DNA from: Platanthera guangdongensis
Taxonomy: Eukaryota; Streptophyta; Magnoliopsida; Asparagales; Orchidaceae
Assembly (NCBI GenBank): GCA_039583875.1
Contig: CM077147.1
Coordinates: 112,216,440-112,280,439, forward strand
Direction: 5' to 3'
DNA: 64,000 nucleotides
Shown here in pieces: positions 11,055 through 20,871 of this stretch. Under the pieces are notes generated by a model that made no database searches, had not been told where the DNA came from, and worked only from the letters and a program-made list of their open reading frames with translations. Each line of letters begins with the position of its first letter. Position 1 is the first letter of the stretch. A program made the translations under genes and the position numbers.

Positions 11055-12718
11055 CACTCCCACTTGATGTAGGAAGTGGAAATCAGTCCGTGCAATCCCC
11101 GCAACCGAACAAACGTTCCATTCGATAGTGGCTTCTTGAAGATGTCTACGACGTTGTCCTCGCTCCGCACATGCTCAACCATCAGAGACCCCTCCAGCAC
11201 CTTCTCTCGAATGAAGTGATGCTTGATCTCGATGTACTTCGTTCGCGCGTGACAAACTGGATTGTTGACCAGTTTGAGAGCACTCTCATTGTCGCCGTGA
11301 AGCAGAGTAGGACATCACACCTTCTCATGAATGTCATCTACAAACCTCCTAAGTCAGATGTATTCCTGAGTTGCCAAGGCCGAAGCCTTGTATTCAGCTT
11401 CTGCAGTGGAGATGGATACCGAATCCTGCTTCTTACTACACCAAGAAATAGTCGTTAATCCTGTGAAGAAGACGTAACCAGATGTCGACTTCTGATCATC
11501 TGTATCTCCTCCATAGTCAGCGTCCATATAGCCGTGCAGACTGAAGCTCGTGTCCCTCTTATAAAAAGAGACCCATCTCTGAGGTACACCTGACATACTT
11601 CAGAATATCTTTAGCCGCTACCAAATGAGGTTTTTGTAGCTCCGTCATATACCGACTAACCCGGCCCACCGCATAAGCAATATCCGGACTAGTAATAGTC
11701 AGATATATGAGACTCCCTACGAGAGCCCGGAACACCAAAGGGTCGGTAAGAAACCTTCCCTCATCCCGTCGAAGTTTCAACCCGACCTCCAGAGAAGTAG
11801 AACTGCTCTTTCCTTCTCGCATGTCGAACCGCTTGACAATTCTTTCCGTATAGACCTTTTGGGAAACGAGCACGCCGTTCTTCTGTCTCTCCACCTCGAG
11901 TCCAAGAAAATGGTGGAGCTCACCCAGATCCTTCATTTCGAACCGAATAGCTAGCTAAGCCCGGAGCCTAGCTGCTTCCTCCTCCGAGTTCCCCGTGACG
12001 ATCATATCGTCAAAGTACAACAGAACGAGTACCTGAAGCTCCCCTGCTTAACGAACAGACTGAAATCTGAGTTTAAAGCAAAGTAACCGCAGAACCGGAG
12101 ATATTCTGCGATCTTCTCATATCACGCCCGAGGCGCCTGCTTCAGACCATAGAGGGTCTTCTTTCGCTTGCAGACGTGCATAGGATGTTCTTCAGATACA
12201 TAACCCGGTGGTCGCACCATGAAAATGTCTTTGCCAACCTCGTCATAAAAGAAAACATTCTTCACGTCGAGTTACCAAATCTTTTACCCTTGGCAAGCCA
12301 CCAAGGCAACCACCGCCCGAACTGAAGTCATCTTGGCCAATGGGCTAAACGTTTCCTCGTAATCCTCCACGTACTATTCAGAGAACCCCCAAGCCACAAG
12401 ACGAGTCTTGTATCGCTCGATGCTTTCGTCAGTCTTTTTATTCAGCTTATACACCCACTTGCACGTCGCAGGAGTAATGTCTTCGATTTTGGGCACGAGA
12501 TCCCAAGTCTCAATCTTCCTGAGGGCGGTCATCTCCTCATTCATGACATCCTCCCACTCCTTGACTCCAGTGGCGTTCTCAAAGCAAGAAGGCCCTCGTT
12601 CATCCAAGGGACCTGTAAAGAAATATGAGACGAAACTCACCATGTTCTTGTCCCTATACCGAGCTGGTGGAATAGTTGTCATCTTGAACCTCTGCAGGGT
12701 ATGACCCTGATCCACCAC
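11055..12718 (-). pseudogene. Copia B reverse transcriptase and RNase H remnant
   Basis: The reverse transcriptase starts near 12718 (EWEDVMNEEMTAL, then CKWVYKLNKK) and continues in shifted frames. Later motifs are LGELHHFLGLEV (11936-11559) and the RNase H segment DADYGGDTDDQKSTSGYVFF (11596-11354), followed by STAEAEY. Several frameshifts and stops lie in 11937-12373. The parts are in the order expected for copia and lead straight into the LTR at 11054. It could not make an active enzyme. Confidence 0.85.
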
Positions 12719-12739
12719 TCTGTTCGGAAAACTGCAGGA

Positions 12740-13165
12740 ACAACAACAGGAGGAATACCAACTAAGCGGATAGATACCACCGCTTCTTGCTATTGATGTC
12801 GCTTAAAATACAAAAATATTGTTTACATTCGATATATACACACACAGATAAAGCCAAATACCACCTAAAATTAAGTTATGTAACAAAACATTATTACCTA
12901 TAAGTTTAGCTTATAGATTTAACACTCCCCCTTAAGCTAAACTTTTCTAACTCCGATTTTATCCTTCATTTTACACAAATCCGCGGGCTTTAATGCTTTT
13001 GTAAACATATCTGCGGCTTGGTCTTTTGTGCTGCAAAACATAACTTCAACCTCCCCATCCTTGACAAGCTCACGAATGAAATGATATTTCATCCTCACGT
13101 GCTTAACTCGTCCATGAAACATAGGATTCTTTGTCAAGGCTATTGCAGCATGATTTAACACACTC
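12740..13165 (-). mobile_element. Tail of a second copia (RNase H end plus LTR) inside copia B
   Basis: At 13161-12937 an ORF carries the end of a copia RNase H (NPMFHGRVKHVRMKYHF, then KDQAADMFTKAL). A purine-rich tract (AAGGGGGAG) precedes an LTR that begins TGTTAAATC at 12924; its end is near 12740. The piece sits between copia B integrase and copia B reverse transcriptase, where no RNase H belongs. It is therefore a truncated insertion or a rearranged segment of another family. Confidence 0.7.
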
Positions 13166-13193
13166 CCGCTGCTTCTTCTGTACTAGCTCTGAG

Positions 13194-14181
13194 TCAGGAC
13201 ACACCAGGAGCATCGCTCCCTCTGCTTCCAGATCCAGAAACCCTCGCCCCAGAGCTAGACGCCGCCGGAGCATCTGGTGACATAGGCAACTCCACCAAAA
13301 GATCCTGAACAGCTTCTCCTTGGCCCATGTCTGACCTGTTCTCTTGTAGCTCCACAGGCGAGCTACACTGGTACGATGTAAGTTCGTCGAAGACAACGTC
13401 TCTTGAGACGACGAACTTCTTCATTGCAGACTCCATGCACTTCCATCCCTTCTTCCACTCATCATATCCAACAAAGACTAGCTTCCGTGCTTTTGCATCT
13501 ATCTTTGTCCTGAGAGCGTCCGGAACGTGAACGTAGCAGGTAGACCCGAACACCCAAAAATGTTCGACACTGGGCTTTTGTTTGAACATCAACTCAAGAG
13601 GAGATTTCATGTTGTTCGGACTGAAGGACATCCTGTTGATGACATACGTCGCACAAGTCATTCTCTTTGCCCAGAAGGACCTAGGAATGCTTTTGGCGTG
13701 AAGTCAACACTTGCAGGTTTCCGTCAGATGACAGATCTTCCGTTCTGTTGTAGAGTGTGAGCACAAGTAAGCTCCCTTTGGATGTCGAACTTTCTGCAGA
13801 AGTTTGAGAACTCATGTGAAGTGAACTCTCTGTCATTATCAGTTCTCAACTTCTTTATCCGCAAACCGAGCCAACCTTCAACGAGCTCCTTGAACTCCAT
13901 GAACATCCTGAACGCTTCTGACTTCTCTTTCAAGAAGTATACCCAAGTATACCTGGAAAAGTCATCAAGAAGAACAAGTATATCCTGCTACCGCTGAGAC
14001 TGGGAGTGACGGTAGGTCCCATTAGGTCACCATAGAAGCATTCCAGCGATGCACTACACTTAGTCTGTGAAATGTCAAATGGAAGACGATGCGCCTTTCC
14101 ATACTGACAACCCGCACAGACATGATCGTCACTATAGGATGAAAGACTAGGCAGGCCATTCACTAGGCCTCTCACCGCCAT
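13194..14181 (-). pseudogene. Copia B integrase remnant
   Basis: Pieces in order on the minus strand are CQYGKAHRLPF (GAG-pre-integrase end), YGDLMGP, LRTDNDREF, LQQNG, then TCATYVINRM and FGSTCYVHVP. These are the copia integrase core and its C-terminal part. Stops and frame changes separate 14181-13930, 13933-13724 and 13661-13194. The Ser/Gly/Pro-rich linker that normally precedes reverse transcriptase ends at about 13175, where the foreign copia piece starts. Confidence 0.83.
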
Positions 14182-14223
14182 AGCCTTCAGCTTGTCTATC
14201 CAAACATGCTCAAGTGTCTCATG

Positions 14224-14834
14224 CTAAATAGCAACGCTATTATTAGGCCTCATCTTGTCAACATAGTAACTTGTCGTCAAAACGAACAAGTCTTTCACCC
14301 TCCTACCAACATGAGTGATGTCAACTTTCACAGCTGACACGTTCTTGAGAAAGTTCACTTTTATAGGGACGAACAGAACATGATACCCAGCGTCAACAAC
14401 GTTGGTCACCGAGAAGAAATTTTTCTTCATCCCGAGCACGTAATATACACTCCTCAAAGTGAGTGGCCCATGATCACAGTCTAAACAAACCGATCCCTCC
14501 TCTACCATATGTACAGTATCATCAGCAGTAATAATGACATGATTACCTTTGTAATCTTGCAGTAAAGAGAATTTAGACTCATCCCCGGTGAGTTATTGAC
14601 CACACCGGAATCCACGATCCAGTCCTCTTGATAGTTGATGGAGGAGAGTGCCTGAACACAAGTGCCCGTCTTGAAGGCACTCCTCCATCCTCCTTCCTCA
14701 GTCTTGGACTCAGCCTCCTCCTTCCCTGCAGCATGCCCCGGCTGAAGATTCACCCTGCAATCCCTGCGGATATGACCAAGCTTATTGCATCTGTAGCACT
14801 GAGGTCCGCCCCGCTTCTTCCCGTCAAATTTCAA
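14224..14834 (-). pseudogene. Copia B gag end and protease remnant
   Basis: A CCHC zinc knuckle (CYRCNKLGHIRRDC) lies near 14800-14750. A protease follows with the degenerate motif VDSGVVNNSP, in which the Thr/His positions usual after DSG are lost. Then comes the segment LRSVYYVLGMKKNFFSV. The frame changes near 14505. The gag N-terminus and 5' LTR are missing beyond 14834, so the element is truncated here. Confidence 0.78.
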
Positions 14835-14985
14835 TAATATTTTATGTTATATTTTCATCTCATTACATCAATCTTCCAAAAAATTTCGTCACAATGATAC
14901 CATTGCATGACGTGAACGGTAACCAATTTTATTTTTTCTCATACTAAGTTTTGGGCCGTTACAATTTTAGCCATTCTTTCTCCTA

Positions 14986-15144
14986 ATGTTTGATCGAGTT
15001 AAATCAGATTTACTTAGTAGTAGGTGCAATCTTAGGGGTGTGATTGAACGTATTGCATTTATATCAAAAATAGAGCCTGCAGATATCGATGATTCTCTTG
15101 CCGTTAAAATTTGGATAAGAGCTTATGGAGTGAGTTCATTATAG
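14986..15144 (+). other. Short unidentified ORF (52 codons)
   Basis: An ATG ORF with natural-looking composition (includes NLRGVIERIAFISKIEP and SLAVKIWIRAYG) in a stretch with no recognised element. It could be a captured gene fragment or chance. I do not recognise it. Confidence 0.2.
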
Positions 15145-15383
15145 CGGATGCAGATTGCCATCCTTCTTCAGCACTAACATTATAAGAGCCTCCTGGGGAG
15201 AGACTCGAATGAATGAAACCTCAATTCAACAACTCTGGAACTGAAACTTCAACTATAAAATCCAGCTACAACCATCCCGTAAGGGTTCAAGAATACTGAG
15301 ATAGCGTCAATAAAGAAAGGTCGACTTAGGGTTAGAAGTTTAACAAGAAGGGAACATCATAAGGAGCCAACGAAGCCGATCAT

Positions 15384-15796
15384 TGTTGGCTCGATGCTAC
15401 TTTTGCAGTCATGGAGTTACTATCATTGAAGGTTTTTTTGTTGAAATTGTTGAAGTGGGATTATAAGTGGAGCTGGGCGGTTAGACTAGTCAAACCGCAC
15501 AGACCGCAGAGTCCTTCGCGGCCTGACGGACAGCATTGGCGGATTGCCTTTGGCGGGTTGCTGATAGTTTTTGCGGTCTGGGTCAGCAAGCATCCTTGAT
15601 TAACCGAGCGGTAATGGTTGGCTAACCATTGTTGGCTCGATGTTACTTTTGCAGTCATGGAGTTACTATCATTGAAGGTTTTTTTTTGTTGAAATTGTTG
15701 AAGTGGGATTATAAGTGGAGCTGGGCGGTTAGACTAGTCAAACCGCACAGACCGCAGAGTCCTTCGCGGCCTGACGGACAACATTGGCGGATTGCC
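15384..15796 (+). repeat. Tandemly duplicated copia B LTR head fragments
   Basis: TGTTGGCTCGATG is followed by about 40 bp and then TTGTTGAAATTGTTGAAG (start of the copia B LTR). This block occurs twice, about 245 bp apart. The first copy carries about 190 bp of LTR head (15432-15622). The second is cut after about 110 bp at 15795, where it passes directly into the 19-bp array of the gypsy LTR. Confidence 0.75.
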
Positions 15797-16150
15797 GAGC
15801 TCACCCCAGGCCGACGAGCTCACCCCAGGCCGTCGAGCTCACCCCAGGCCGCCGAGCTCACCCAGGCCGCCGAGCTCACCCAGGCCGCCGAGCTCACCCA
15901 GGCCGCCGAGCTCACCCCAGGCCGCCGAGCTCACCCCAGGCCGCCGAGCTCACCCCAGGCCGCCGAGCTCCCCCCAGGCCGCCGAGCTCCCCCAGGCCGC
16001 CGAGCTCACCCCAGGCCGCCGAGCTCACCCCAGGCCGCCGAGCTCACCCCAGGCCGCCGAGCTCACCCCAGGCCGCCGAGCTCCCCCAGGCCGCCGAGCT
16101 CACCCCAGGCCGCCGAGCTCACCCCAGGCCGCCGAGCTCACCCTGGCCGC
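15795..16150 (+). repeat. 19-bp GC-rich tandem array in gypsy 5' LTR
   Basis: About 19 copies of GAGCTCACCCCAGGCCGCC with small length variants. The same array, with about 9 copies, lies in the 3' LTR at 19767-19915. Open frames through it (Pro/Arg/Ser-rich) are repeat by-products, not genes. Confidence 0.92.
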
Positions 16151-16299
16151 CTACTCGCCCAGCTCGAGGGGCTTCCCCTGGTGGATTGCATTTAGCTATT
16201 TAGAACAGCGGGATTTGGCTGTTGGCAGACCAATTTGGGGGCATTTCAGTAATTTCAGAGCAATGGAGGTTGGTTATTTGCAGACCATTCCCAGAAAAC

Positions 16300-16308
16300 T
16301 ATAAATAG
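16300..16308 (+). promoter_or_regulatory. TATA box in 5' LTR of gag-only gypsy
   Basis: TATAAATAG lies about 290 bp before the LTR end. The 3' LTR has the same box at 20068-20076 in the same context, so it is the likely U3 promoter. Confidence 0.7.
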
Positions 16309-16600
16309 ACCCCCTTGGGTGCCTTTGAGGAGGGACTTTTCCTTGCTTCCTCCTCCCTTAGCTTCTTCTTGGTAGAATAGAGAGAGCTCCTCCAAGGCAC
16401 CCTAGCTCGAGCATTGGCTAGGGAGGGGAAGTGCTCAGGCAGCCTTCCGGGTGTGAGGTGGGACCTCCACGCTAGAACCGAGGGTCTGTTTCTAGCTTCT
16501 TGATCTTTGGTCCGTGACGTTCCTCCGGGTGCAGTAGGTGTGAGGTCACCCCTTTCTAGGGACCTCGAACTCCACATAGACCAAATTTTTGGTTTCAACA

Positions 16601-16620
16601 TTTTGGTGCGGTGAGCGTGG
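16601..16620 (+). promoter_or_regulatory. Primer binding region of gag-only gypsy
   Basis: TTTTGGTGCGGTGAG follows the LTR end TTTCAACA. The complete Tat element has the same bases after its LTR (minus strand, 46914 downward). The tRNA used was not identified. Confidence 0.65.
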
Positions 16621-16655
16621 AGGTTGACCAGCACAGAAGATCTCGGGAGAGTGTC

Positions 16656-17756
16656 ATGACAGGAGGTCAAGGAGGTAGTGATGATCTCGACGAGCTCTCC
16701 AACTCAGGACCCTTTGTGGGAAGGCAAGAGTTCATGGCCTCCATCCAAGGCATCATGGAGATGCTGCGTAGCATTGCTCCTCAGGGTGGAAGCTCCACCC
16801 CGACCCCCCAGGAGTTAGCTCCCCCTCTCGACGAGCCGACTCCCAGGGGTCTAGGCGAGATGACCCCAGCGGGGAGAGAAGGAAGTGCACCAGGAAGAAG
16901 GCCAGGGAAGGAGAGGATGGGAGATGGGGTCGAGCGAGACCTCACCGGCCAGGAGCTGTTCTCCAGCACGGCGAGTACCAACCTCCCAGGCGAGCAGGCC
17001 GCGCGAGTAGAAGTGGCGAGACCACCCCTTAGGGGGTCACCCTTCAGCGAGCTGATCATCTCAGCTCCCGTTCCCGAGGGGTTCAGAGAGCCAGACATGA
17101 CTTACTATTCCGGGAAGGATGATCCCGTCCAGCACCTGCAATGGTTCGAGGATGCGGTCTCCATCAGGCCGATGACAGATGCCTTCAAGTGTCGCCTCTT
17201 TGCGATCACGTTGAAGGAGAAGGCAAGGGACTGGTTCCATCAACTCCCTCCAAGGTCGATCTACGGGTTCGAGGACTTGAGCCGGAGCTTCCAGCTTCGC
17301 TTCTCCACCTCCAAGAAGAGGAAGAGGAGTCCTGAGTCCATCTTCCTGATAAGGCAGGGGGTCGAGGAGTCGCTGGCCCGCTACGTTGACAGGTTCCAAG
17401 AAGAGATCTTGGAGGTCCAAGAGATGCCCGGGTATGCTCTCCAGATGGCCTTCACCGTTGGGCTGAAGGAGGGCTTCTTCAAGATGAGCTTGACCCGGAA
17501 GGCCCCCCTTTCCTTCGAAGAGCTGATGGAAAGGGCGGCAGAGGAGATAGTCATGGAGGCGGCCAACCCGTCATTTGTCAAAAAGTTGGCAAGGCTAACC
17601 GAGGCGGAGTCGAAGGAGCAAGAAGGCGCAAGACATCAGGAAGGAAGAAGGAGAGAGGAGCAGAGAGCTCAGGGGTTTCATGGACAGGAGGGTCCAGAAC
17701 CAGGTTGGAGGCAGCAGGGAGGACCCATTCAGGGTCCAGGAAGAGGTCACAACTAA
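16656..17756 (+). CDS. Gag of non-autonomous Tat-type gypsy
   Basis: The start at ATG 16656 (MTGGQGG) matches the gag start of the complete Tat element, although the frame is open from 16611. The retrotrans_gag domain covers about residues 140-270 (LQWFEDAVS, FAITLKEKARDWFHQLP, RYVDRFQEEI, GLKEGFFKM). The tail is rich in Gln, Glu, Arg and Gly. The frame ends at 17756 just before a G run, and the CCHC-like knuckle lies after it in another frame, so the original gag was longer. Gag would form the particle that packages this RNA; enzymes must come from another element. Confidence 0.85.
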   Translation: MTGGQGGSDDLDELSNSGPFVGRQEFMASIQGIMEMLRSIAPQGGSSTPTPQELAPPLDEPTPRGLGEMTPAGREGSAPGRRPGKERMGDGVERDLTGQELFSSTASTNLPGEQAARVEVARPPLRGSPFSELIISAPVPEGFREPDMTYYSGKDDPVQHLQWFEDAVSIRPMTDAFKCRLFAITLKEKARDWFHQLPPRSIYGFEDLSRSFQLRFSTSKKRKRSPESIFLIRQGVEESLARYVDRFQEEILEVQEMPGYALQMAFTVGLKEGFFKMSLTRKAPLSFEELMERAAEEIVMEAANPSFVKKLARLTEAESKEQEGARHQEGRRREEQRAQGFHGQEGPEPGWRQQGGPIQGPGRGHN

Positions 17757-18068
17757 GGTGGGGGGGGGGATTTTCATGAAGGCCGAGGGAGGTTCAACTT
17801 CCAAAGGCAAGCCCCTAGGCAACTCCTACCCCCACCACAGCAAGCGATGGAAATTGGTCGAAGGGAGAGGAGGAACCGCACGGGAAGGAGAAGAGTCAGA
17901 GTAGAGTTACCCTACTGTGAGTTCCACCAGGAGGAAGGCCACGCAACATCTACTTGCCCCGAATTTCTGGAGTTGAGAAGGACAAGAGCTCCAGCACCGC
18001 AACCTCATCAGCCTCAACAAGCGCAAGACCCGGGGCGGATTGAAGAAGTCCGACCCGAGGCAGCATAG
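17757..18068 (+). pseudogene. Frameshifted gag tail with zinc knuckle
   Basis: After a run of nine G at about 17761 the frame changes. The knuckle YCEFHQEEGHATSTCPEF lies at about 17910-17970. The same C..H...GH....C form occurs in the gag of the complete Tat element (about 45605-45560). A G-run slip most simply explains the break. Confidence 0.72.
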
Positions 18069-18247
18069 GAGAGATGTGAGGACAGGGTTGATGTGGGCAC
18101 CCGGGGAAGGATCGGATGATTCACGGGGGAAGAGGGAGGTAAGAGAGAAGTGAATCATCTCTTTGTAATGAACTTAGCTTGCGTTGTATCAGCTATGATT
18201 AATGGTAGAAACCACCGAAAAATATTTATGGTCCATGAAAGGTCTCA

Positions 18248-19345
18248 CTCCGAGATGGATTCCGCTGTCAGACTCTCACAAGCTGGCAGGGCAGGTTGAT
18301 CTCTCGTGGAGGCTAAGTCCTTTTAGCTCCGAGATGCATTCCGCTGTCAGGCTCTCACAAGCTGGCAGGGCAGGTTGATCTCTCGTGGAGGCTAAGTCTT
18401 TTTAGCTCCGAGATGGATTCCGCTGTCAGGCTCTCACAAGCTGGCAGGGCAGGTTGATCTCTCGTGGAGGCTAAGTCCTTTTAGCTCCGAGATGGATTTC
18501 GCTGTCAGGCTCTCACAAGCTGGCAGGGCAGGTTGATCTCTCGTGGAGGCTAAGTCCTTTTAGCTCCGAGATGGATTCCGCTGTTAGGCTCTCACAAGCT
18601 GGCAGGGCAGGTTGATCTCTCGTGAAGGCTAAGTTCTTTTAGCTCCGAGATGGATTCCGCTGTCAGGCTCTCACTAGCTGACAGGGCATGTTGATCTCTC
18701 GTGGAGGCTAAGTCTTTTTAGCTCCGGGATGGATTCCGCTGTCAGGCTCTCACTAGCTGGCAGGGCAGGTTGATCTCTCGTAGAGGCTAAGTCCTTTTAG
18801 CTCCGAGATGGATTCCGTTGTCAGGCTCTCACAAGCTGGCAGGGTAGGTTGATCTCTCGTGGAGGCTAAGTCCTTTTAGCTCCGAGATGGATTCCGCTGT
18901 CAGGCTCTCACTAGCTGACAGGGCAGGTTGATCTCTCGTGGAGGCTAAGTCCTTTTAGCTCTGGGATGGATTCCGCTGTTAGGCTCTCACAAGCTGGCAG
19001 GGCAGGTTGATCTCTCGTGGAGGCTAAGTCCTTTTAGCTCCGGGATGGATTCCGCTGTCAGGCTCTCACTAGCTGGCAGGGCAGGTTGATCTCTCGTGGA
19101 GGCTAAGTCCTTTTAGCTCCGAGATGGATTCCGTTGTCAGGCTCTCACAAGCTGGCAGGATAGGTTGATCTCTCGTGGAGGCTAAGTCCTTTTAGCTCCG
19201 AGATGGATTCCGCTGTTAGGCTCTCACAAGCTGGCAGGGCAGGTTGATCTCTCGTGTAGGCTAAGTCCTTTTAGCTCCGAGATGGATTCCGTTGTCAGGC
19301 TCTCACTAGCTGACAGGGCAGGTTGATCTCTCATGGAGGCCAAGT
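18248..19345 (+). repeat. 79-bp tandem array, about 14 copies
   Basis: The unit repeats every 79 bp (starts at 18248, 18327, 18406 and so on). Its core is CCGCTGTCAGGCTCTCAC followed by AGCTGGCAGGGC. Copies differ by a few bases. It lies between gag and the 3' LTR. The same core, on the opposite strand, builds the array at 40148-41330 in the complete Tat gypsy. Confidence 0.93.
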
Positions 19346-19520
19346 GCTTTTTACCCCGAGGTCGTCTCGTCACCCAGGCTCCCATTAGCTGGCTTGACAG
19401 GTCGACCCCTCGGGGAGGCCAAATGTTTTCTACCCCGAGGCCGCCTCGTCACCCAGACTCCCATTAGCTGACTTGACGGGCTGACTCTCCTGGGAGGGGC
19501 CAGGTACATTTCAGCTCAAG
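19346..19520 (+). repeat. Diverged edge units of the 79-bp array
   Basis: Two to three units of about 77 bp with the same layout but different bases (CCCATTAGCTGGCTTGACAG, TACCCCGAGGTCG). Diverged units at an array edge are expected when unequal exchange homogenises only the centre. Confidence 0.7.
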
Positions 19521-19590
19521 CTCACTCCGCGAATACATTGGGTTGGATGTTTCTTTTCGAGCTTGTGCCAACCCCGAAAAGAGCGGGGAA

Positions 19591-20368
19591 TGTGTACAAC
19601 CCCGTATTCGCGAAGAGTGGACCCCAAACAAGGAATGCATGTTTTTAAGTTTTTTAGGAATTTTGCACTCATAGGGGCCAATTTTGGGTGAACATGTAGA
19701 ACATACTAGTAGGGGGAGAAAATATTTCTCCCCCCAAGGCACTCTTGAGAAGTCGGTCAAGCCGTCCAGGCCGCCGAGCTCCCCCAGGCCGCCGAGCTCA
19801 CCCCAGGCCGCCGAGCTCACCCCAGGCCGCCGAGCTCACCCCAGGCCGCCGAGCTCACCCCAGGCCGCCGAGCTCACCCCAGGCCGCCGAGCTCACCCCA
19901 GGCCGCCGAGCTGGCCGCCTACTCGCCCAGCTCGAGGGGCTTCCCCTGGTGGATTGCATTTAGCTATTTAGAACAGCGGGATTTGGTTGTTGGCAGACCA
20001 ATTTGGGGGCATTTCAGTAATTTCAGAGCAATGGAGGTTGGTTATTTGCAGACCATTCCCAGAAAACTATAAATAGACCCCCTTTGGTGCCTTTGAGGAG
20101 GGACTTTTCCTTGCTTTCTCCTCCCTTAGCTTCTTCTTGGTAGAGTAGAGAGAGCTCCTCCAAGGCACCCTAGCTCGAGCATTGGCTAGGGAGGGGAAGT
20201 GCTCAGGCAGCCTTCCGGGTATGAGGTGGGACCTCCACGCTAGAGCCGAGGGTCTGTTTCTAGCTTATTGATCTTTGGTCTGTGACGTTCCTCCGGGTGC
20301 AGTAGGTGTGAGGTCACCCCTTTCTAGGGACCCCGAACTCCACAGAGACAAAATTTTTGGTTTCAACA
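19591..20368 (+). repeat. 3' LTR of gag-only gypsy
   Basis: Starts TGTGTACAACCCCG after the purine tract GAAAAGAGCGGGGAA and ends TTTCAACA. It includes about 9 copies of the 19-bp unit and the TATA box. Its last 450 bp are nearly identical to 16150-16600. The first 20 bases resemble the LTR start of the complete Tat element (TGTACAACCC on the minus strand at 47622). Confidence 0.85.
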
Positions 20369-20871
20369 GCTTACACCACTCCATCTCCTCCAATTCAATA
20401 TTCAAAATTCAAAATTTAAAATTCAAAATGACACTATGATGGTTATATGCACCCATCATGAAACAATGCAAAATTTAAATGCATGAAATTAAAATACTCT
20501 TGATGGTTATAGGCACCCATTATTACATGAAATTAAAATAATAATGAAATGCTTGGAAATAAAAATGAAAAAATAAAAATGATAAAATATATAATTATAA
20601 TTATGTAATTTATAATTATACATTTTATTTATTGGCGGCGGCAGACGTCGAGCAAAAATGTAGCGATGACGGCATTGGCGAAGAAACGTCATGGTAGACT
20701 CTCATCTTCGAGCTTGCGGCAACGACCGTCCCAATCCACGAACTCTCGATGTCGTGGATCCACGGCCGCATCAGCATCATCGTCTTCAAACGGCGAGTAC
20801 TTATCGCTTTAATTATGCTTAGATTAATGTACTTTTACAATATAAAATTATATAATCTTTTCTTACAGAAA
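20369..20871. other. AT-rich intronic stretch
   Basis: No gene seen. It holds short repeats (AAAATTCAAAATTCAAAAT-like, and two copies of GATGGTTAT followed by GCACCCAT) and a small GC-rich island at 20633-20800. Nature unknown. Confidence 0.45.

Larger units (their letters stand above)
15795..20368 (+). mobile_element. Gag-only non-autonomous Ty3/gypsy element (Tat type)
   Basis: Order on the plus strand: 5' LTR remnant (to 16600), primer site, gag (16656-17756), zinc-knuckle remnant, 79-bp tandem array, purine tract, 3' LTR (19591-20368). No protease, reverse transcriptase, RNase H or integrase is present. The primer site, gag start (MTGGQG), LTR motifs (AACAGCGG then TTTGGCTGTTGGCA) and array core are shared with the complete Tat gypsy at 35221-47622, so it is likely a derivative mobilised by such an element. 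The 5' LTR lacks its first part, so no target duplication can be tested; the base after the 3' LTR begins GCTTA. Confidence 0.82.

Noticed and set aside
15629..16304. Overlapping Pro/Arg/Ser-rich ORFs of 140-190 codons
   Set aside because: Produced by the 19-bp tandem repeat being open in all three frames.
18240..19350. CRISPR array
   Set aside because: Units are contiguous 79-bp copies without unique spacers, and the DNA is from a plant nuclear genome.
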